Assembly: GCF_018260395.1 (NCBI RefSeq)
Contig: NZ_JAGLBC010000005.1
Location: forward strand, 1-48,277
DNA from: Psychrobacter sp.
GTDB taxonomy: Bacteria > Pseudomonadota > Gammaproteobacteria > Pseudomonadales > Moraxellaceae
Reading direction: 5' to 3'
Length of the DNA stretch: 48,277 nt
This document shows, piece by piece, positions 18,147 through 26,643 of the stretch. A model generated the notes under the pieces. It made no database searches. It had not been told where the DNA came from and was given only the letters and a program-made list of their open reading frames with translations. Each line of letters starts with the position of its first letter. Positions within the stretch are counted from its first letter, which is position 1. The position numbers and the translations under genes were made by a program.

Positions 18147-19832
18147 AAATTAAATAATAAAAGCACCAATGCCTTACCAACCCAGTTACCACAATGGCAA
18201 AAGCTACAACAATTGGCCCAACGCTCCTGGTCTTTAACTGAGTTATTTAATACTGAAATGGATAGAGCAAAAAAATACAGTGTCAGTGCTGAAGGCATTT
18301 ATTTTGATTATTCTAAGCAGTGTCTTGATTCGGATGTAAAAAAGCAGTTAATGGCATTGGCAAATGCTTGTAACCTACAACTAAAAATAAATGCGCTGTA
18401 TCAGGGTGAAAAGGTAAACAGCAGTGAGGATAGAGCGGCTTTACATACTGCCCTTCGCCTTCCTAAAACGGCAAAACTGTCCCATCAAGGTATTGATGTG
18501 GTGGCAGAAGTGCATGACAGCCTAGATAAATCTGCTGATTTAGTAGACAGAATACGCAATGGTATCTGGCGTGGATACTCTGGTAAGGCTATTACTGATG
18601 TGGTAAATATCGGAGTTGGTGGGTCTGATTTGGGACCTGTAATGACCAATACAGCGCTTGATGAATGGGCAGATAGCGACATTCAAGTGCATTTTGTGTC
18701 CAACATGGATGGTACTCAGTTAGGCAATTTATTAGAGCGTTTAAATCCAGAGACTACCTTATTCATTATCTCGTCTAAATCTTTTGGCACCGTCGACACC
18801 CTTTCTAATGCAGAGACGGCTAGAGCTTGGTTGCTAGAGACTGGGGCCAGTCAAGCGACGTTGCTACGCCGTCATTTTATTGGTATTTCTGCCAATACTA
18901 AAAAGGTCAGTGCTTGGGGAATTGCCAAAGAGCATCAATTAAAGCTATGGAATTGGGTGGGGGGCCGCTTTTCAATGTGGTCTGCCATTGGCTTGGCTGT
19001 AGCAATCCGTATTGGCACTGAGCGTTTTAATGAAATGCTACAAGGTGCTTATGCCATGGATCAGCATTTTTTAAACACTGAGTTTGAGCATAATTTACCG
19101 GTACTATTAGGTCTGATAGGCGTTTGGAACAGTACTTTTTTGGATATAAATGCCCATACTGTCCTACCTTATGATGGCCGTCTTAAGTATTTCCCAAGCT
19201 ACTTGACCCAACTTGAGATGGAAAGTAATGGTAAGTCGGTCACCCATCAAGGCCAAGCGGTTGCTTATGCAACTTGTCCTATCCTATGGGGTGAGATTGG
19301 CTCTAATGCTCAGCATGCATTCTATCAATTACTGCATCAAGGTACGCAGAAAGTCTCTTGCGACTTTATAGCCTGTGTCAATTATTATCAAGACTCTGAA
19401 TCTAACGAATTAAAGCGCCAGCATGCCCTGTCGTTGGCCAACTGCTTGGCCCAAAGCCGAGTCTTAGCGTTTGGTAACGATGCCTTAGTAGCTAAACCTG
19501 ATCAAGAAGTGTCTGATCTTGATAAGTTTAAGCGCTATCGTGGTAATCAACCGTCTACCACTATTTTGTTAGATGAGTTGACACCAAGAAGTTTTGGGTC
19601 GCTTATCGCCTTGTATGAACATAAAGTGTTCGTTATGGCCAGCATTTGGGACATTAATCCATTTGATCAATGGGGGGTGGAAATGGGCAAAAAGGTGGCG
19701 GATGAGGTGTTTGCGCATATCAATCTTGCAAAATCATTCTCGAATTCTTTGGAAGGTGCCGATCCTGAAGTAAACTTTGATAGCTCTACCCAAGCTTTAT
19801 TACAGCATATTAATAAGAAAATTGAAGTTTAA
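18057..19832 (+). CDS. pgi: Glucose-6-phosphate isomerase
   Basis: Interconverts glucose-6-P and fructose-6-P. Both family signatures are intact: NWVGGRFSMWSAIG and FDQWGVEMGKKVADEV. The sugar-phosphate-binding segments IGVGGSDLGP and ISSKSFGTVDTLSN are also present. The track start is a TTG at 18042. The N-terminus is a pentapeptide repeat (MSKEA MSKEA MSKET SVKQS MSTQT SIKQS) in which the first three and the fifth units begin with ATG. The exact start is therefore ambiguous (18057, 18072 or 18087), and the AAAAGAAG inside each copy can act as a ribosome site for the next ATG. The enzyme core starts around PQWQKLQQLAQ. The protein is about 591 residues, longer than most Pgi because of this repeated tail. 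Confidence 0.96.
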   Translation: MSKEAMSKEAMSKETSVKQSMSTQTSIKQSKLNNKSTNALPTQLPQWQKLQQLAQRSWSLTELFNTEMDRAKKYSVSAEGIYFDYSKQCLDSDVKKQLMALANACNLQLKINALYQGEKVNSSEDRAALHTALRLPKTAKLSHQGIDVVAEVHDSLDKSADLVDRIRNGIWRGYSGKAITDVVNIGVGGSDLGPVMTNTALDEWADSDIQVHFVSNMDGTQLGNLLERLNPETTLFIISSKSFGTVDTLSNAETARAWLLETGASQATLLRRHFIGISANTKKVSAWGIAKEHQLKLWNWVGGRFSMWSAIGLAVAIRIGTERFNEMLQGAYAMDQHFLNTEFEHNLPVLLGLIGVWNSTFLDINAHTVLPYDGRLKYFPSYLTQLEMESNGKSVTHQGQAVAYATCPILWGEIGSNAQHAFYQLLHQGTQKVSCDFIACVNYYQDSESNELKRQHALSLANCLAQSRVLAFGNDALVAKPDQEVSDLDKFKRYRGNQPSTTILLDELTPRSFGSLIALYEHKVFVMASIWDINPFDQWGVEMGKKVADEVFAHINLAKSFSNSLEGADPEVNFDSSTQALLQHINKKIEV

Positions 19833-19926
19833 GTTTAGGTTTAAGTTGTCTCAGTGAAGTTTATAGTACCAAAAGCCCTAACGATAAAAACAATAAAAAC
19901 AATAAAAAACTATAAGGATGAATCTC

Positions 19927-21264
19927 ATGGTTATGCCAGCCAAAACTATGAACAATAACTCTGCTGTAGGCAATCATTGTATCATAGTAGGTCATTCTAT
20001 TGATGCCATTACCACAGCAACAGTCATGGTAAGTCTCGGCAATAGAGTAAGCTTATATGCCAATTCACAAGCGCTGGAGAATACACTAGCCAATTACAAC
20101 TTTGAATATCAGCAACAGGCTTTATGGCAACTGTACTTAAGCCAGCACAGCATCGTTGTAGAGTCTATCCCCGAACAAGCAAGTGCAGTTTTTGGTGAAG
20201 AGTCTGCTAATTTATACTGGTTATTTCATAGTGATCTTCCGGCTTCTTGGCAAAAGTCCAAAGATAATAAACCCAGTTGGGTGGTTCATCTGAATGAAAG
20301 CCAAACTCCCAGTCAGATACCGCTGATTTTAAGTGGTATCAGTACCTTGGGGGTATTTTCAGATATTGCCACTTATTGTCAACGTCCTTGGGTATATTAT
20401 GTGCCGTTTGTGTTCCTACAAGATGGCAACACCTATCCTTCAATGTTGTCTCCGAAGTTGTGGTTGATGGGTGAGAAGACCAAAGATTCTATCGATAAAG
20501 TTGCAGTGTTACAGCCCTTGATAGCCCAAGCACAACAAAGCTATATCAGTGATATTGCTACCATTGAGTTCTCACGTAGTGCCATTATGAGTATGCTAGC
20601 CACGCGAGTCAGCTTTATGAATGAATGGTCGAGATTGGCAGATTATAAAGGTGTCGACATCCAAGAGGTAGCAAATATTATGGGCTTGGATACACGAATA
20701 GGGAGCAGTTATCTTAAAGCTGGTTGGGGCTTTGGAGGGCGAACTTTACCGGCAGAAATCAAGGCGTTACAACAGACATTAGACAATACTCAGGTTGATC
20801 ATCATCTTATTCATGCGGTAAATCTAATTAATAATGACCAAAAAGAGCTGATTTTCCGTAAGTTTTGGCAATATTTTGATGGGGCAATCGAAAACAAGCA
20901 GGTCACTATTTGGGGTGCGAGCTACAAAACTGGTTCGGGCCGTACTTCTGAAGCAGCCATACATCCTTTATTACGTCTAATATGGTCATATAATATCACC
21001 ACCCATGTCTATGCCCTAGAAGCCGAAAGCGAGCTGGCAGGCTTATATCCTGAACAGCCATTGTTAAAGTTCATCGCAATTTCAACCGAACAGTTGGCTA
21101 ATAGCGATGCCTTATTTGTGTTGTCATGGCCAGGTACTAAGCGTTTACCTATTAGTGCTATTAATGAAGTGGTGGTGCCGGTGTTTGATGCTCAAAATGC
21201 CTTTAGTAAGACTCAGATAGACTCTTTAAAAGGAGATTATCAAGGTATTGGCCGTCGCAAATAG
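19927..21264 (+). CDS. Divergent UDP-glucose dehydrogenase-like protein lacking catalytic residues
   Basis: A 445-residue protein with the layout of the UDP-glucose/GDP-mannose dehydrogenase family. LATRVSFMNEW matches the central-helix motif, MGLDTRIG and GWGFGGRTLP match the region around the nucleophile, and IWGASYKTGSGRTSEAA matches the UDP-binding C-terminal domain. The active centre is gone. The catalytic Cys of GFGGSCFPKD is Thr (about residue 276 of the track ORF), the following Lys-Asp is Ala-Glu, and the central-helix Lys and Asn are Arg and Met. The N-terminal NAD motif GAGYVG is GHSIDA. A normal ugd lies 1.9 kb away. The ORF is uninterrupted, so it looks maintained rather than decaying; a regulatory or scaffold role is inferred. 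The start at 19927 is chosen for AAGGA 8 bases upstream; the track uses 19918. Confidence 0.75.
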   Translation: MVMPAKTMNNNSAVGNHCIIVGHSIDAITTATVMVSLGNRVSLYANSQALENTLANYNFEYQQQALWQLYLSQHSIVVESIPEQASAVFGEESANLYWLFHSDLPASWQKSKDNKPSWVVHLNESQTPSQIPLILSGISTLGVFSDIATYCQRPWVYYVPFVFLQDGNTYPSMLSPKLWLMGEKTKDSIDKVAVLQPLIAQAQQSYISDIATIEFSRSAIMSMLATRVSFMNEWSRLADYKGVDIQEVANIMGLDTRIGSSYLKAGWGFGGRTLPAEIKALQQTLDNTQVDHHLIHAVNLINNDQKELIFRKFWQYFDGAIENKQVTIWGASYKTGSGRTSEAAIHPLLRLIWSYNITTHVYALEAESELAGLYPEQPLLKFIAISTEQLANSDALFVLSWPGTKRLPISAINEVVVPVFDAQNAFSKTQIDSLKGDYQGIGRRK

Positions 21265-21327
21265 CAATGGTGTTTAGAATTGTTTAGAATCATTTACTAT
21301 TAAATTTTATCAGTTTAGATGCAATAT

Positions 21328-21435
21328 ACCCGTTAATCTCTATTTAGTACTTGAGTGAATTAGTTGATTGAACTGCATGAGTCAATTGCCTGTGTCAATA
21401 TTCAAGTATCTGACTCTATGATTAACGGGTTTTTT
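21328..21435 (+). terminator. Long-range stem with U-tract after the ugd-like gene
   Basis: ACCCGTTAAT at 21328 pairs perfectly with ATTAACGGGT at 21421, followed by UUUUUU. The 83-base interior folds further (TACTTGA with TCAAGTA, and a short inner pairing). It could be an elaborate terminator or the 3' end of a small structured RNA. The U-tract is only on the plus strand. Confidence 0.5.
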
Positions 21436-21560
21436 AAATATTTGATGGTAAGGCTATTAAACTAGCCTGCCAATTGAATAACTGATGAATCAACTAACTA
21501 ATCACCTTACTAATCAACTGACAACAAACAAAGCAATCACAATCAAGCGACTACTCTAGA

Positions 21561-23021
21561 CTAGGCAACTTGCGCGCCTTGCTGACCTAACCACTGTTTA
21601 ATCTCTTCAATTTTTTTAGTTAGTAAGGCTTCATCACCTTTGGTTTCTATGTTAAGACGAATTAAAGGTTCGGTATTAGAGGTGCGAAGATTAAAGCGCC
21701 ATTCACTAAAATCTAGGCTCAGACCATCTAAGGTGTTTTTGTTAGGGTTCTGCGATTTAAAATATTCTTCAATACCCGTGATAATCTCATCGCTACTTAG
21801 ACCAGTTAGCTTAAAGTTAATTTCGCCAGAACTTGGATATGCGCTGATACGTTCATTCACCAACTGACCTAATGACTTACCTGAAGTGGATAATAGCTCA
21901 ATGGTTAGTAACCAAGGAATCATGCCGCTATCACAATAAAAGAAATCACGGAAGTAGTGATGCGCACTCATTTCGCCCCCATATACTGCTCCGGACTCGC
22001 GCATTACTTGCTTGATAAAAGAGTGACCTGACTTGCTGATAACCCCTTTACCGCCAGCCTCTTCGATAAGGGCTTCAGTGTTATATATCACACGAGGGTC
22101 ATAGACAATGGCGGCTCCTTCATGCTTTTGCAAAAACGCCTGAGCCAACATACCAACCACATAGCTACCTTCTACAAACTCGCCATTGGCATCAAATAAG
22201 AAGCAGCGGTCAAAATCCCCGTCAAAAGCAATGCCTAAATCCGCGTTATTTTTAATAACCGTTTGTTTGGTGGACTCTCGATTGGCAATAATCATTGGGT
22301 TAGGGATGCCATTAGGGAAGCTACCATCTGGCGTATGATGCACTTTAATGATTTCAATAGGCGCACCACTTTGTTGCAGGCGTTGCTCGATTAGATCTAC
22401 AGTAGGAGCCGCACTACCATTTCCTGAATTAATAACAACTTTTAATGGTGTGAGTTTATCGGTGTCAATAAAGCTCATAAGATGGTCGACATACGCCGTT
22501 TTATCAAATTTATCTATTACTTGTCCTGTGTTAGAGATAGCGGCAAAGTTGCCTTGTTCTGCAAGTGCCTGAATATCGGCCAATCCTGAATCCGCACTTA
22601 TCGGTTTTGACTGGTCACGTACTAATTTTAAGCCATTGTAATTAATAGGGTTGTGGCTGGCAGTAACTTCAATACCGCCCAAGGCTTGGTAATGACTAGT
22701 TGCAAAGTAAACCTCTTCGGTACCCGTCATACCTAGGTCTATCACATCAACGCCTGCATCGACAATGCCGCGAATAGTAGCCTGCTTTAAGGTTTCACTT
22801 GAATCTCGAATGTCACAGCCAATAACGATGCTATTTTGGACGCCATCACTAACTTGGTTTTGGGTACGCTGACCGGCAAGAATCTCGGCAAAAGCACGAC
22901 CAATACGGTAGGCAATGTCTTCATCCAAATTAACCCCTAATTCACCACGTATATCGTAAGCTTTGAAAGAAGTAATAGAACGATGTGCAAAATTATCAGT
23001 AGCAGTAGGTGTTGTAGTCAT
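21561..23021 (-). CDS. manB: Phosphomannomutase/phosphoglucomutase (ManB/CpsG type)
   Basis: Interconverts hexose 6- and 1-phosphates, supplying glucose-1-P to GalU or mannose-1-P for GDP-mannose. All alpha-D-phosphohexomutase sites are present: ITSFKAYDIRG, the phosphoserine in VTASHNP (about 122), the Mg site DGDFDR (267-272), the sugar loop GGEMSAHHYFRDF, and the phosphate-binding RTSNTEPLIRLN. At 486 residues it resembles E. coli CpsG (456) with a slightly longer N-terminus. It converges with the ugd-like gene and lies downstream of ugd on the same strand. In Acinetobacter capsule loci the equivalent gene is called pgm. Confidence 0.93.
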   Translation of the reverse strand: MTTTPTATDNFAHRSITSFKAYDIRGELGVNLDEDIAYRIGRAFAEILAGQRTQNQVSDGVQNSIVIGCDIRDSSETLKQATIRGIVDAGVDVIDLGMTGTEEVYFATSHYQALGGIEVTASHNPINYNGLKLVRDQSKPISADSGLADIQALAEQGNFAAISNTGQVIDKFDKTAYVDHLMSFIDTDKLTPLKVVINSGNGSAAPTVDLIEQRLQQSGAPIEIIKVHHTPDGSFPNGIPNPMIIANRESTKQTVIKNNADLGIAFDGDFDRCFLFDANGEFVEGSYVVGMLAQAFLQKHEGAAIVYDPRVIYNTEALIEEAGGKGVISKSGHSFIKQVMRESGAVYGGEMSAHHYFRDFFYCDSGMIPWLLTIELLSTSGKSLGQLVNERISAYPSSGEINFKLTGLSSDEIITGIEEYFKSQNPNKNTLDGLSLDFSEWRFNLRTSNTEPLIRLNIETKGDEALLTKKIEEIKQWLGQQGAQVA

Positions 23022-23145
23022 TTTGAGCCTTGTTTTAGTAATTTATAAAATATAGGGATTTAATTTAATAGTGAGCTGAACTATGAATCAGCTTAATGCG
23101 TTATATCTAAATTAAAAGTTTGAGTAAAAAACTTAAACTAAAAAA

Positions 23146-24414
23146 TTAACTATAACCAAACACATCTCTTGAGTAAACCTTATCAGACACATCTTCTAGT
23201 TCGGTATGCCAACGGTTGGCAACAATCAAATCATTACTTTGCTTAAATTGTTGCAGATCATTGATAACTTGACACCCTTCAAAGGTATCCTCGACTAAAG
23301 CCGGCTCATAAATGGTAATACTCATACCATGCTGCTTTAAGGTTTGTATCACATCAAGTACTGCCGAATCTCTAAAGTTATCAGCGTCTTTTTTCATACT
23401 AAGACGATAAATTCCCACTTGGCTAGGATTTTTGTCAATAATTTGGCGAGCGATAAAGCGCTTTCTAGTATTGTTGGCATCGACTACTGCGTGGATTAGA
23501 TTGGCAGGAATACCGGCATAGTTGGCTTGAAGCTGTTGGGTATCTTTGGGTAGACAGTAGCCTCCGTAGCCGAAAGACGGGTTATTGTAATGCTGACCAA
23601 TACGCGGATCTAATCCTACGCCTGTGATGATAGCTTGGCTGTTTAATTGGTGCTTTTCAGCAAAACTATCTAACTCGTTAAAAAATGCTATACGAGTGGC
23701 CAAATAACTGTTGGCAAAGAGCTTCACAGCTTCAGCTTCAGTAGGCGGCATCATCAATGTAGGCGCATCTTTTGACTCACTTGCTTGCTGATATAGTCTC
23801 ATCAATGCTTGTGCCAATACTTGCTGCGACTCTGTAGCACCAACAATGATACGCGAGGGATGCAGGTTATCGTATAAAGCCTGGCCTTCACGTAAAAACT
23901 CAGGCATAAACAAAATTTGAGTATCAAATTGCTGACGCATACTATCCGTAAAGCCAATAGGAATTGTAGACTTGATAACAATAGGCACTTGACTGTTTTG
24001 AGCCCGAACCGCGCTGATACTCGCTTCTACTGAAGAAGTATCAAATTGTCCCGAAGCCACATCATAGTTGGTTGGGGTAGCAATAATAACCAAGTCACTT
24101 TTTTCATAAATACCTTGGCCGTCTATCTGGGTTTGAGAGCTGGCTTGTAGATTCAGTTGTCTATTGGCCAAATAGTCACAAATCTCTGAATCTTGTAATG
24201 GCGATTGATTTTGCTGCAGCTGGTTAATCTTAATCTGATCAATATCAAATAGCATCACTTGGGTATTTAAATGAGCTTGAGCCAACAAAATGGCATTCGA
24301 TAGTCCCACATAGCCTGCGCCAATGACCACGATTTTTGATAATTTAATGGTTGTGGATTGGTCATATAAGATTTGTGAGTTAGAAGTAGTTAAGTTGTTT
24401 TCAGAGTCGCTCAT
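23146..24414 (-). CDS. ugd: UDP-glucose 6-dehydrogenase
   Basis: Oxidises UDP-glucose to UDP-glucuronate with two NAD+ for capsule or LOS sugars. The NAD motif IGAGYVGLSNAILL and central helix LFANSYLATRIAFFNE are present. The nucleophile region is GYGGYCLPKD, with Cys intact. It belongs to the shorter class (about 390-residue core). The track ORF runs to a GTG at 24525, but the domain begins only at residue 64 there. I prefer the ATG at 24414 (MSDSENN), though no start has a strong ribosome site. It is divergent from mazG and followed by manB after 124 bp in a likely two-gene unit. Confidence 0.93.
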   Translation of the reverse strand: MSDSENNLTTSNSQILYDQSTTIKLSKIVVIGAGYVGLSNAILLAQAHLNTQVMLFDIDQIKINQLQQNQSPLQDSEICDYLANRQLNLQASSQTQIDGQGIYEKSDLVIIATPTNYDVASGQFDTSSVEASISAVRAQNSQVPIVIKSTIPIGFTDSMRQQFDTQILFMPEFLREGQALYDNLHPSRIIVGATESQQVLAQALMRLYQQASESKDAPTLMMPPTEAEAVKLFANSYLATRIAFFNELDSFAEKHQLNSQAIITGVGLDPRIGQHYNNPSFGYGGYCLPKDTQQLQANYAGIPANLIHAVVDANNTRKRFIARQIIDKNPSQVGIYRLSMKKDADNFRDSAVLDVIQTLKQHGMSITIYEPALVEDTFEGCQVINDLQQFKQSNDLIVANRWHTELEDVSDKVYSRDVFGYS

Positions 24415-24590
24415 ATCTTTATTCTTATATATTTTAAAATTATTGGGGCTGCGTATAATCTGTTTACTATATATCAGTTTACTATATTCTGATGAGCTCA
24501 TAATTACAATTCTAAAATGATACACTGCTGATATGACAGATTAAAAACGGCTATATTAGCGAATAACTAAAACACTGAGAGTAAGGTGCT

Positions 24591-25508
24591 ATGCATAATA
24601 AGCAAAATAACCAGAGTAAGCCAAATACCACCGATATAAATGATAAACAAGATACACAAATTATTGCACCAATACCAATACTTGGTATACCTGAGCCTAC
24701 AACGCGCATGGAAGATCTAGTAGCGCTGATGGCACGACTGCGTGCTGACTGTCCTTGGGACATTAAGCAAACCAATCACAGCCTAATTCCCTATGCTATA
24801 GAAGAGGCTTATGAGCTAGCTGAAGCAATACAAGAGGGTGATATCGAGGACATTAAAGGTGAGTTAGGTGATGTGCTGTTGCAAGTCATCTTTCATTGTC
24901 AAATTTATGCCGAGCAGCATCAATTTGATTTAGCTGATGTGGTGTTTACTTTGCAAAGTAAACTGATTCGTCGCCACCCGCATGTATTCGAGGCAGAACA
25001 ACTGCCCGATGAAGCAGCAGTGAAACAGCGCTGGGATGACATAAAGGCTATAGAAACTACAGAGCGAGAGCGTCGAGGCAAACCAAAGCGTAGCTTAGAT
25101 AAAGTAAAGGCGGGTAGCGCTTTGATGCAAGCGCAAAGCCTACAAAAAGCAGCCAGTAAATTGGGGTTTGACTGGGATGGGGTAAGTGATGCGATTGAGA
25201 AATTAGAAGAGGAAATTGCTGAGTTGAAGCAAATCCTTCCAAGCGACCTTCAACTTGAGAACGAAAAACTAGATGAGGCGTTAAAGCTTGAGCTTGAAAA
25301 AGAACTGGGGGATTGCATTTTTGGTTTGGTAAATGTCGCCCGCAAGTTAAATCTTGATGCGGAGGCAGCGACATTGACTTGCGTGCATAAGTTCCGGAGT
25401 CGCTTTGGTTTTATTGAAGAACAACTGGCCAAGCAAGGAAAAACAGCTGAAACCAGCACCCTTCAAGAAATGGATACCTTGTGGGAGCTTGCCAAACAGT
25501 ATGAGTAA
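24591..25508 (+). CDS. mazG: Nucleoside triphosphate pyrophosphohydrolase
   Basis: Hydrolyses (d)NTPs to NMP and PPi, thought to clean aberrant nucleotides and modulate ppGpp. It has tandem MazG domains. The first has PWDIKQTNHSLIPYAIEEAYEL and GELGDVLLQV with the EExxE/ExxD metal ligands (about 71-94). The second has EEIAELKQ and ELGDCIFGLVNVARKL. At 305 residues it is longer than E. coli MazG (263), owing mainly to a polar N-terminal tail of about 35 residues before MEDLVALM. AAGGT precedes the ATG. Its last codons overlap the next gene. Confidence 0.95.
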   Translation: MHNKQNNQSKPNTTDINDKQDTQIIAPIPILGIPEPTTRMEDLVALMARLRADCPWDIKQTNHSLIPYAIEEAYELAEAIQEGDIEDIKGELGDVLLQVIFHCQIYAEQHQFDLADVVFTLQSKLIRRHPHVFEAEQLPDEAAVKQRWDDIKAIETTERERRGKPKRSLDKVKAGSALMQAQSLQKAASKLGFDWDGVSDAIEKLEEEIAELKQILPSDLQLENEKLDEALKLELEKELGDCIFGLVNVARKLNLDAEAATLTCVHKFRSRFGFIEEQLAKQGKTAETSTLQEMDTLWELAKQYE

Positions 25509-25920
25509 AACGTTTGGACTAGAGTCTATCCTATTTAGAATTAATACTAAACTGACATGTACGATAGACTATTTATCGAAATTTATTCAGGTATTACTAT
25601 TATTGTTGAGCCTGCTTCTAACTAACCAGGCATTAGCTAAACAATGTTTTGCGGATTCAAATCAAGCATATAGATATCTTGTTGAACAGCAACAAGCTCA
25701 AGAGGCAAATTTAACGGGTAAAAACAAAATTATAGATATCAATCAAGCGACTGAAGCTGAATTGACTACCTTAAAGGGCATTGGTAGTAACAAAGCTCAA
25801 CAAATTATCTTATATCGTCAGGCTTTTGGAGAGTTTAAGCGTATAGAGGAATTGGCCAAAGTAAAAGGAATTGGCGAGAAGACCGTCGCTAATAATAAAG
25901 CGCGTCTGAAAGTTGATTAA
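25501..25920 (+). CDS. ComEA-like exported helix-hairpin-helix protein
   Basis: About 139 residues. A hydrophobic stretch ([12 protein letters not shown]) ending in NQALA-KQ looks like a signal peptide or anchor. The C-terminus carries paired helix-hairpin-helix motifs, DINQATEAELTTLKGIGSNKA and ELAKVKGIGEKTV, typical of ComEA, the periplasmic DNA-binding protein of natural competence. The track ORF starts further upstream, but the ATG at 25501 overlaps the mazG stop (ATGAGTAA), suggesting translational coupling. The region between signal and HhH, with CFADSNQAYRYLVEQQQ, is not recognised. A DNA-uptake role is inferred from the domain only. Confidence 0.8.
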   Translation: MSKTFGLESILFRINTKLTCTIDYLSKFIQVLLLLLSLLLTNQALAKQCFADSNQAYRYLVEQQQAQEANLTGKNKIIDINQATEAELTTLKGIGSNKAQQIILYRQAFGEFKRIEELAKVKGIGEKTVANNKARLKVD

Positions 25921-25935
25921 CTTATTAAGCTGTGT

Positions 25936-26478
25936 TTATTGCGAACAAACCGCTTGATATAAGGGTTCATTGATAGCCAACGTATGCCAGCTTAATTGCT
26001 TAAAATTAGCAGCAGTGAGTTTAGCCTCTGAGGTTGATTGGGTTAATGTAGTAGTGGCAGGATGAGTGCAATTTACCAATTGAGGAATGACTTTGGTACT
26101 GATACGTCTTTCAAAAAGATAGAGATTGCTAAGTCTTATATCATCAGTGGTACTGCTAATGGCTCTATCAATAGTTTTAGCCTCGCCAGATGCCATAAAG
26201 CGTATTACTTGTGGCTTAATATAACTCCACGGGCGATACCAGAGACTGCCTTCAACATTTTTTATCACCTGTACCGATTCCGGTATTGTTTGTAATTGTT
26301 GTTTATCCCAGTGGTATTCTTGATGAATTTGAAAACCTAACATACCAAAACCTGCAAAGATAGGAATAAGCCATTTCGGTGCTTTACGGCCCATAAGTTT
26401 TGCCAATTGGCGCAAGATCATAGCAATGCCTGCCATCCCAAATCCGGCAGTAACTGTGGCAATAAATTCGTAAATCAT
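25936..26478 (-). CDS. Hypothetical small inner-membrane protein
   Basis: 180 residues with two hydrophobic segments near the N-terminus (about 5-22 and 36-53), separated by a basic loop LAKLMGRKAPK. A polar domain of about 120 residues follows, with two cysteines near the end (VNCTHPATT and AVCSQ). The family is not one I can name. It converges with the ComEA-like gene only 15 bp away, so the two mRNAs may overlap at their 3' ends. No function is proposed. Confidence 0.75.
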   Translation of the reverse strand: MIYEFIATVTAGFGMAGIAMILRQLAKLMGRKAPKWLIPIFAGFGMLGFQIHQEYHWDKQQLQTIPESVQVIKNVEGSLWYRPWSYIKPQVIRFMASGEAKTIDRAISSTTDDIRLSNLYLFERRISTKVIPQLVNCTHPATTTLTQSTSEAKLTAANFKQLSWHTLAINEPLYQAVCSQ

Positions 26479-26528
26479 AAGACAACACTTCCATGTAAAA
26501 GAGCGTTAAGAATTTAGTTGATATAAAA

Positions 26529-26558
26529 ATGAATAAGCCACAGTCATGACTTATTCAT
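26529..26558 (-). terminator. Terminator for the symporter operon
   Basis: Perfect 9-bp arms ATGAATAAG / CTTATTCAT are followed on the minus strand by UUUUUAUAU. The hairpin lies 86 bp past the end of the symporter large subunit. A second perfect hairpin without a U-tract (GCGAAGTT / AACTTCGC, 26584-26608) lies between them. Confidence 0.6.
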
Positions 26559-26643
26559 TTTAACGTCAAGTTGTTGTTGACTAGCGAAGTTGTAGCAACT
26601 AACTTCGCAAGCTTTGGTTTAGATTAAGGAGATGGTCTGTTAA

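Noticed and set aside
26584-26608. Perfect 8-bp inverted repeat as a second terminator
   Set aside because: No U-tract follows on either strand. The neighbouring hairpin at 26529-26558 is the better terminator.
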